Shown here one piece after another: positions 14,222 through 17,360 of a stretch of DNA of 17,360 nt. Position 1 is the first letter of the stretch. The number at the start of each line of letters is the position of its first letter. Made by a program: the position numbers and the translations under genes. The stretch is from Limisphaerales bacterium (GTDB taxonomy: Bacteria; Verrucomicrobiota; Verrucomicrobiia; Limisphaerales; UBA11358), in contig DAIDJC010000032.1 of the NCBI GenBank assembly GCA_027451565.1, positions 1-17,360 on the forward strand, given 5' to 3'. The notes beneath the pieces are model-generated. The model saw only the letters and a program-made list of their open reading frames with translations. It did no database searches and was not told the DNA's origin.

Positions 14222-15766
14222 ATGACCGGGCGATTGAAAAAAGGCATCCTATTGGCGCTGATGGCGTCCCTGTTATTCGGGGCCGGTCGGATGCAAAATG
14301 TGTTGAACAGGGATCGGGATCAGTTGGGCCTGACCACCCTGCCCGCGCTCGACAACGCTCCGCCCATGCTGGCCTTCACGACCGTGGCCTTGGGCGGTTT
14401 TCGCGGTTTGCTCTCGAATTTCCTCTGGATTCGCGCCAACGACCTCCAACTCGACGACAAGTTTTTTGAAGCCGCCCAACTAGCCAATTGGATCACCGAC
14501 CTGGAGCCGCACTTCGCATCGGTCTGGATCTTTCAAGGCTGGAACATGACCTACAACATCTCGGTAAAATTCAAGGATTTCTCCGACCGCTGGCACTGGG
14601 TGGAAAACGGGATCGCGCTTTTGCGGGACAAGGGGCTCAAGTACAATCCAGACAACGTGCTCATACACAGGGAATTGGCATGGGATTTCCAACACAAGAT
14701 GGGGGAGAACCTGGACGACGCCAATATTTACTACAAAAGCCATTGGGCGCGGGAAATGGAGCCTTTTTTTGGGCCCCGGGGCACTAATTTGGTGGACTTG
14801 CTCCATCCGCAGACAGCCGAACAGCGCACCAATGCCCTGCGCCTGAAAGAAGTGTTCAAGATTGACCCGGTCGCAGCCAACAGGGTGAATGAGGAATGGG
14901 GCCCACTGGATTGGCGGATTCCTGAAACATCCGCCATTTACTGGGGGGTCATGGGATTGGAAGCGGCGCAGCGCGCCCCGGACAAGGTCAACCCCACGGA
15001 TTTGATCACGCTGCGGCGGATCATTTACCAGTCCATGCAGCAATCCTTTTATCATGGACGGATCATCGCCAATCCCTACAACCAGACCTATTCATTGGGT
15101 CCCAACCTTGACTTGGTGGACAAGGCCAACGAAGCTTACCTGAAAAACTGGCAGGAGGAAACGAGCCCCAGCCAGCGGGACGGAATCCTGCGGGCACACC
15201 GGAATTTTCTGCGCGATGCCGTTTATTTTCTATATGAAAACTATCGCCTGGCGGAGGCCGCCAAGTGGTACAAGGTGCTTCAGGAAAAATACCCGGATAA
15301 ACCCGTGCTGGATGGGGACCCCACCTCACTGCCCGGCACACTGACGGTGGACGAATATGCGGTGAGACGCGTCCAGTTGGAACTCAATGACACCTCGCAG
15401 GAACGAACCACTGCCGTGGTTCAGGGCCTGATGTACAATGCTTATATCAACCTGGCGCTGGGATCTGATGATCGTTACGAGGGATTTTTGAACCTGGTCA
15501 GGCAAATCTACGCCCACTTCAATTCCCGGACGATGATTCATGGCGCGGCCACCACGCGGGTGCCCCTTCCTGCTTTTTCGGACTTGAACAAGGGCGTTTT
15601 GCATGACCTGCTGGATCCCCACCGCGGGCTTCCTTTTGAAGCCCGGGCGGTTCTTCGCACCAGGCTGGGTTTGCCAGCCGAGACAAACCAGGCGCCAGAT
15701 GTGGTCATTCCTCCCCCGGCCACTCCGCCCGCGACCAATGCGGCCGCCACCAACGCGCCAGCTTGA
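14222..15766 (+). CDS. Membrane-anchored helical (TPR-like) protein of unknown function
   Basis: A 514-residue protein with a basic start and one hydrophobic segment (MTGRLKKGILLALMASLLFG, 1-20), so it is probably anchored to or exported across the inner membrane. The rest looks alpha-helical with TPR-like pairs: a conserved-looking block LGGFRGLLSNFLWIRANDLQ (57-76), then LANWITDLEPHFASVWIFQG (87-106), a second block around NPDNVLIHRELAWDFQHKMG (142-161), and another near RLAEAAKWYKVLQEKYPDKP (342-361). It is rich in Trp and Tyr. The tail (490-514) is Pro/Ala/Thr/Asn low complexity. Its place just after an ABC ATPase and permease suggests it is an accessory subunit of that exporter. I recall similar proteins in Verrucomicrobia and Planctomycetes but cannot name a family with confidence. 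Confidence 0.85.
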   Translation: MTGRLKKGILLALMASLLFGAGRMQNVLNRDRDQLGLTTLPALDNAPPMLAFTTVALGGFRGLLSNFLWIRANDLQLDDKFFEAAQLANWITDLEPHFASVWIFQGWNMTYNISVKFKDFSDRWHWVENGIALLRDKGLKYNPDNVLIHRELAWDFQHKMGENLDDANIYYKSHWAREMEPFFGPRGTNLVDLLHPQTAEQRTNALRLKEVFKIDPVAANRVNEEWGPLDWRIPETSAIYWGVMGLEAAQRAPDKVNPTDLITLRRIIYQSMQQSFYHGRIIANPYNQTYSLGPNLDLVDKANEAYLKNWQEETSPSQRDGILRAHRNFLRDAVYFLYENYRLAEAAKWYKVLQEKYPDKPVLDGDPTSLPGTLTVDEYAVRRVQLELNDTSQERTTAVVQGLMYNAYINLALGSDDRYEGFLNLVRQIYAHFNSRTMIHGAATTRVPLPAFSDLNKGVLHDLLDPHRGLPFEARAVLRTRLGLPAETNQAPDVVIPPPATPPATNAAATNAPA

Positions 15767-15858
15767 TGCCATCATCCCCGCTTGAAGGCGTGATTTTTCC
15801 GTTGGGTTCCAACTTGCCCAATCCTCCCATCTGTGGAATGCTGTTCACGCGCAAATGA
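15766..15858 (+). other. Candidate bridging micro-ORF, anchored helical protein to purF
   Basis: A 30-codon frame (begins MPSSPLEGVIFPLGS) starts at ATG 15766, overlapping the upstream stop as TGATG, and ends at TGA 15856-15858, overlapping the purF start as ATGA. Both ends are locked to the neighbouring genes. Inside it is a small hairpin, GTTGG-GTT-CCAAC (15801-15813). The peptide is unrecognised; a coupling role is inferred. Confidence 0.28.
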
Positions 15859-17360
15859 TGCAACCCGCCGCCCATTATCCCAAACACTACTGTGGAGTCT
15901 TCGGTATTTTTGGCCATCCGAGCGCCGCAGAGTTGACCTATTACGGGCTGTATGCCCTGCAACATCGCGGCCAGGAAAGCGCCGGAATTGTCTCCTGCCA
16001 CGACGGACGTTTCTTCAAGCACCATGGAATGGGACTGGTCCCGCAGATTTTCAACGGGGAAATCCTCCACAACCTGGTGGGAGACCGCGCCATTGGCCAT
16101 ACCCGTTACTCCACCACCGGCTCATCGCACCTTAAAAACGCCCAACCCCTGACTGTGGATTGCGTGCGCGGGCAGATTGCCGTGGCCCACAACGGCAACC
16201 TGACCAACGCGGCGCATTTGAGGGACGAACTGGAGCGCGCCGGGGTGCCCTTCCAGACCACCGTGGACAGCGAAATCATTCTCATGATGCTGGCCCAGCC
16301 CACCATGAATGGGATGGAAAACACACTGGTGAAAACGCTGCGCCGGATCGAGGGGGCCTACTCGCTCGTCATCATGACGGAAAAGGAGTTGATTGGCGCA
16401 AGGGACCCCTTCGGCTTTAGGCCCCTTTCCATTGGACGGACCGCCAACGGGGCTTATGTGCTGTCCAGCGAAACCACCGCCTTTGACCTGATCCATGCAG
16501 AATTCGTCCGCGACGTGGCGCCGGGCGAGATTGTCATCATCAATGAAAAAGGCGTCATGAGCATACAAGCCTTTCCCGAGCACAAGCAGGAGGCCTTCTG
16601 CATTTTTGAATATGTCTATTTTGCCAGGCCCGACAGCGTCCTGCGCGGGCGCACGGTGTACGATGTGCGCAAGGAAATGGGACGCCAACTGGCACGGGAA
16701 CACAACGTGGCTGCGGACCTGGTCATACCCGTCCCGGACAGCGGGGTCTGCGCCGCAATGGGCTACTCTGAACAGTCCGGCATACCCTATGAAATGGCCT
16801 TCATCCGCAACCATTACGTGGGCCGCAGTTTCCTGCAACCCACGCAATTGATCCGCGATTTCAACGTGCGGGTGAAACTGAACTTGATCGCATCCATGGT
16901 CAAGGACAAGCGGGTGATCATCGTGGATGACTCGATCGTGCGGGGCACCACATGCCGGTCACGGGTGAAAACCCTGAAAGATGCCGGGGCGCGCGAGGTT
17001 CATGTGGCCGTGAGCTGCCCTCCCCACATGCATCCCTGCGTTTACGGCATAGACTTTCCCGACCGCACCAAATTGATGGCCGCCAACAACAGCGTGGATG
17101 AAATCCGGCGGTATTTAAATGCAGACTCCCTGCATTACCTGTCACAGGAGGGCATGGTGCAGGCGACCACCCTGCCCCGCAGTTCTTTCTGCATGGCCTG
17201 CTATGATGGCCGGTATCCGGTGCCTTATGACCAGGTGCTGGACAAGCACATCATCGAAAAACGCATCCACCGGCGCCTGCAACTGAGCCAGGCGTGCAAG
17301 CACAGCGGTGTAATCGCGATGCTGCAAGGCGACAGCGTTATCCGTCCGCGCGGCTTCGAT
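15855..17360 (+). CDS. purF: Amidophosphoribosyltransferase PurF (3'-truncated by window edge)
   Basis: PurF makes 5-phosphoribosylamine from PRPP and glutamine, the committed first step of purine synthesis. 502 codons are open to the window edge without a stop, so only a short C-terminal part can be missing. The Ntn-type glutaminase nucleophile is Cys13 in YCGVFGIFG, preceded by a 12-residue leader that should be cleaved, as in the Bacillus-type enzyme. Other motifs are LQHRGQESAGI, GHTRYSTTGSS, AHNGNL, and the PRPP loop VIIVDDSIVRGTTCRS (354-369). Four cysteines at 249 (FCIFEYVYFARPDS), 395 (HPCVYGID), 446 and 449 (FCMACYDGRYP) match the 4Fe-4S ligands of the B. subtilis class. Two adjacent ATGs (15855 and 15858) are possible; the first overlaps a micro-ORF stop. 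It is separated from purSQL by about 11.7 kb. Confidence 0.96.
   Translation, partial: MMQPAAHYPKHYCGVFGIFGHPSAAELTYYGLYALQHRGQESAGIVSCHDGRFFKHHGMGLVPQIFNGEILHNLVGDRAIGHTRYSTTGSSHLKNAQPLTVDCVRGQIAVAHNGNLTNAAHLRDELERAGVPFQTTVDSEIILMMLAQPTMNGMENTLVKTLRRIEGAYSLVIMTEKELIGARDPFGFRPLSIGRTANGAYVLSSETTAFDLIHAEFVRDVAPGEIVIINEKGVMSIQAFPEHKQEAFCIFEYVYFARPDSVLRGRTVYDVRKEMGRQLAREHNVAADLVIPVPDSGVCAAMGYSEQSGIPYEMAFIRNHYVGRSFLQPTQLIRDFNVRVKLNLIASMVKDKRVIIVDDSIVRGTTCRSRVKTLKDAGAREVHVAVSCPPHMHPCVYGIDFPDRTKLMAANNSVDEIRRYLNADSLHYLSQEGMVQATTLPRSSFCMACYDGRYPVPYDQVLDKHIIEKRIHRRLQLSQACKHSGVIAMLQGDSVIRPRGFD

Noticed and set aside
1..17360. CRISPR arrays, tRNA or rRNA genes, insertion sequences, integrases, toxin-antitoxin or phage genes
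   Set aside because: I looked for spaced repeats, cloverleaf and TTCRA-type motifs, and transposase or recombinase motifs, and saw none.

Overview
The window is a single-direction stretch of bacterial chromosome, GC-rich by eye, with every convincing gene on the + strand. The de novo purine genes purS, purQ and purL sit at the left, and purF is cut off by the right edge. About 11.7 kb between purL and purF is filled by membrane-system genes: an ABC-2 type permease, three SPFH/band-7 (HflK/HflC-like) proteins, a P1B-type heavy-metal ATPase, an ABC ATPase, a second ABC-2 permease with a large soluble insert, and an anchored helical (TPR-like) protein of unknown function. The separate small-type PurS/PurQ/PurL, the Fe-S/propeptide class of PurF, the multi-SPFH cluster and the near absence of Shine-Dalgarno sequences suggest a Verrucomicrobiota (Pedosphaera-like) or other PVC bacterium. 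That assignment is inference from remembered families; no marker gene is present.

Layout: 1-645 has no secure gene, but holds a GTG-started Pro/Ala-rich reading frame, a protein-like stretch in another frame, and a structured GC-rich segment. purS (705-947), purQ (984-1694) and purL (1788-4142) together make the subunits of FGAM synthetase. Permease 1 is at 4303-5265. SPFH proteins 1-3 (5403-7289, 7286-8188, 8190-9308) and the metal ATPase (9316-11346) are tightly packed, overlapping or separated by 1-7 nt, and look like one operon and probably one membrane assembly. The ABC ATPase (11423-12658), permease 2 (12743-14134) and the anchored helical protein (14222-15766) follow, then purF (15855 to the edge).

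The most unusual thing I see is a pattern across gene boundaries. None of the 12 well-supported starts has a well-placed Shine-Dalgarno motif, yet every one lies within 14 nt of, or overlaps, the stop codon of an open reading frame. Three junctions are directly coupled gene to gene. At the other nine, a micro-ORF of 11-49 codons occupies the gap, usually beginning on the ATGA, GTGA or TGATG of the upstream stop and ending at or just before the next start (purS ATGA, ABC ATPase ATGA, purF ATGA). I interpret this as a possible chain of termination-reinitiation coupling that keeps ribosomes on the mRNA through the gaps. Short ORFs are common by chance in GC-rich DNA, so a shuffling test and comparison with relatives are needed before it is believed.

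A second candidate for novelty is the SPFH trio. Its first member carries an extra six-helix membrane domain. The trio is joined to a P-type ATPase that has a His/Cys-rich N-terminus in place of a metal-binding HMA domain, and no FtsH protease is encoded nearby.
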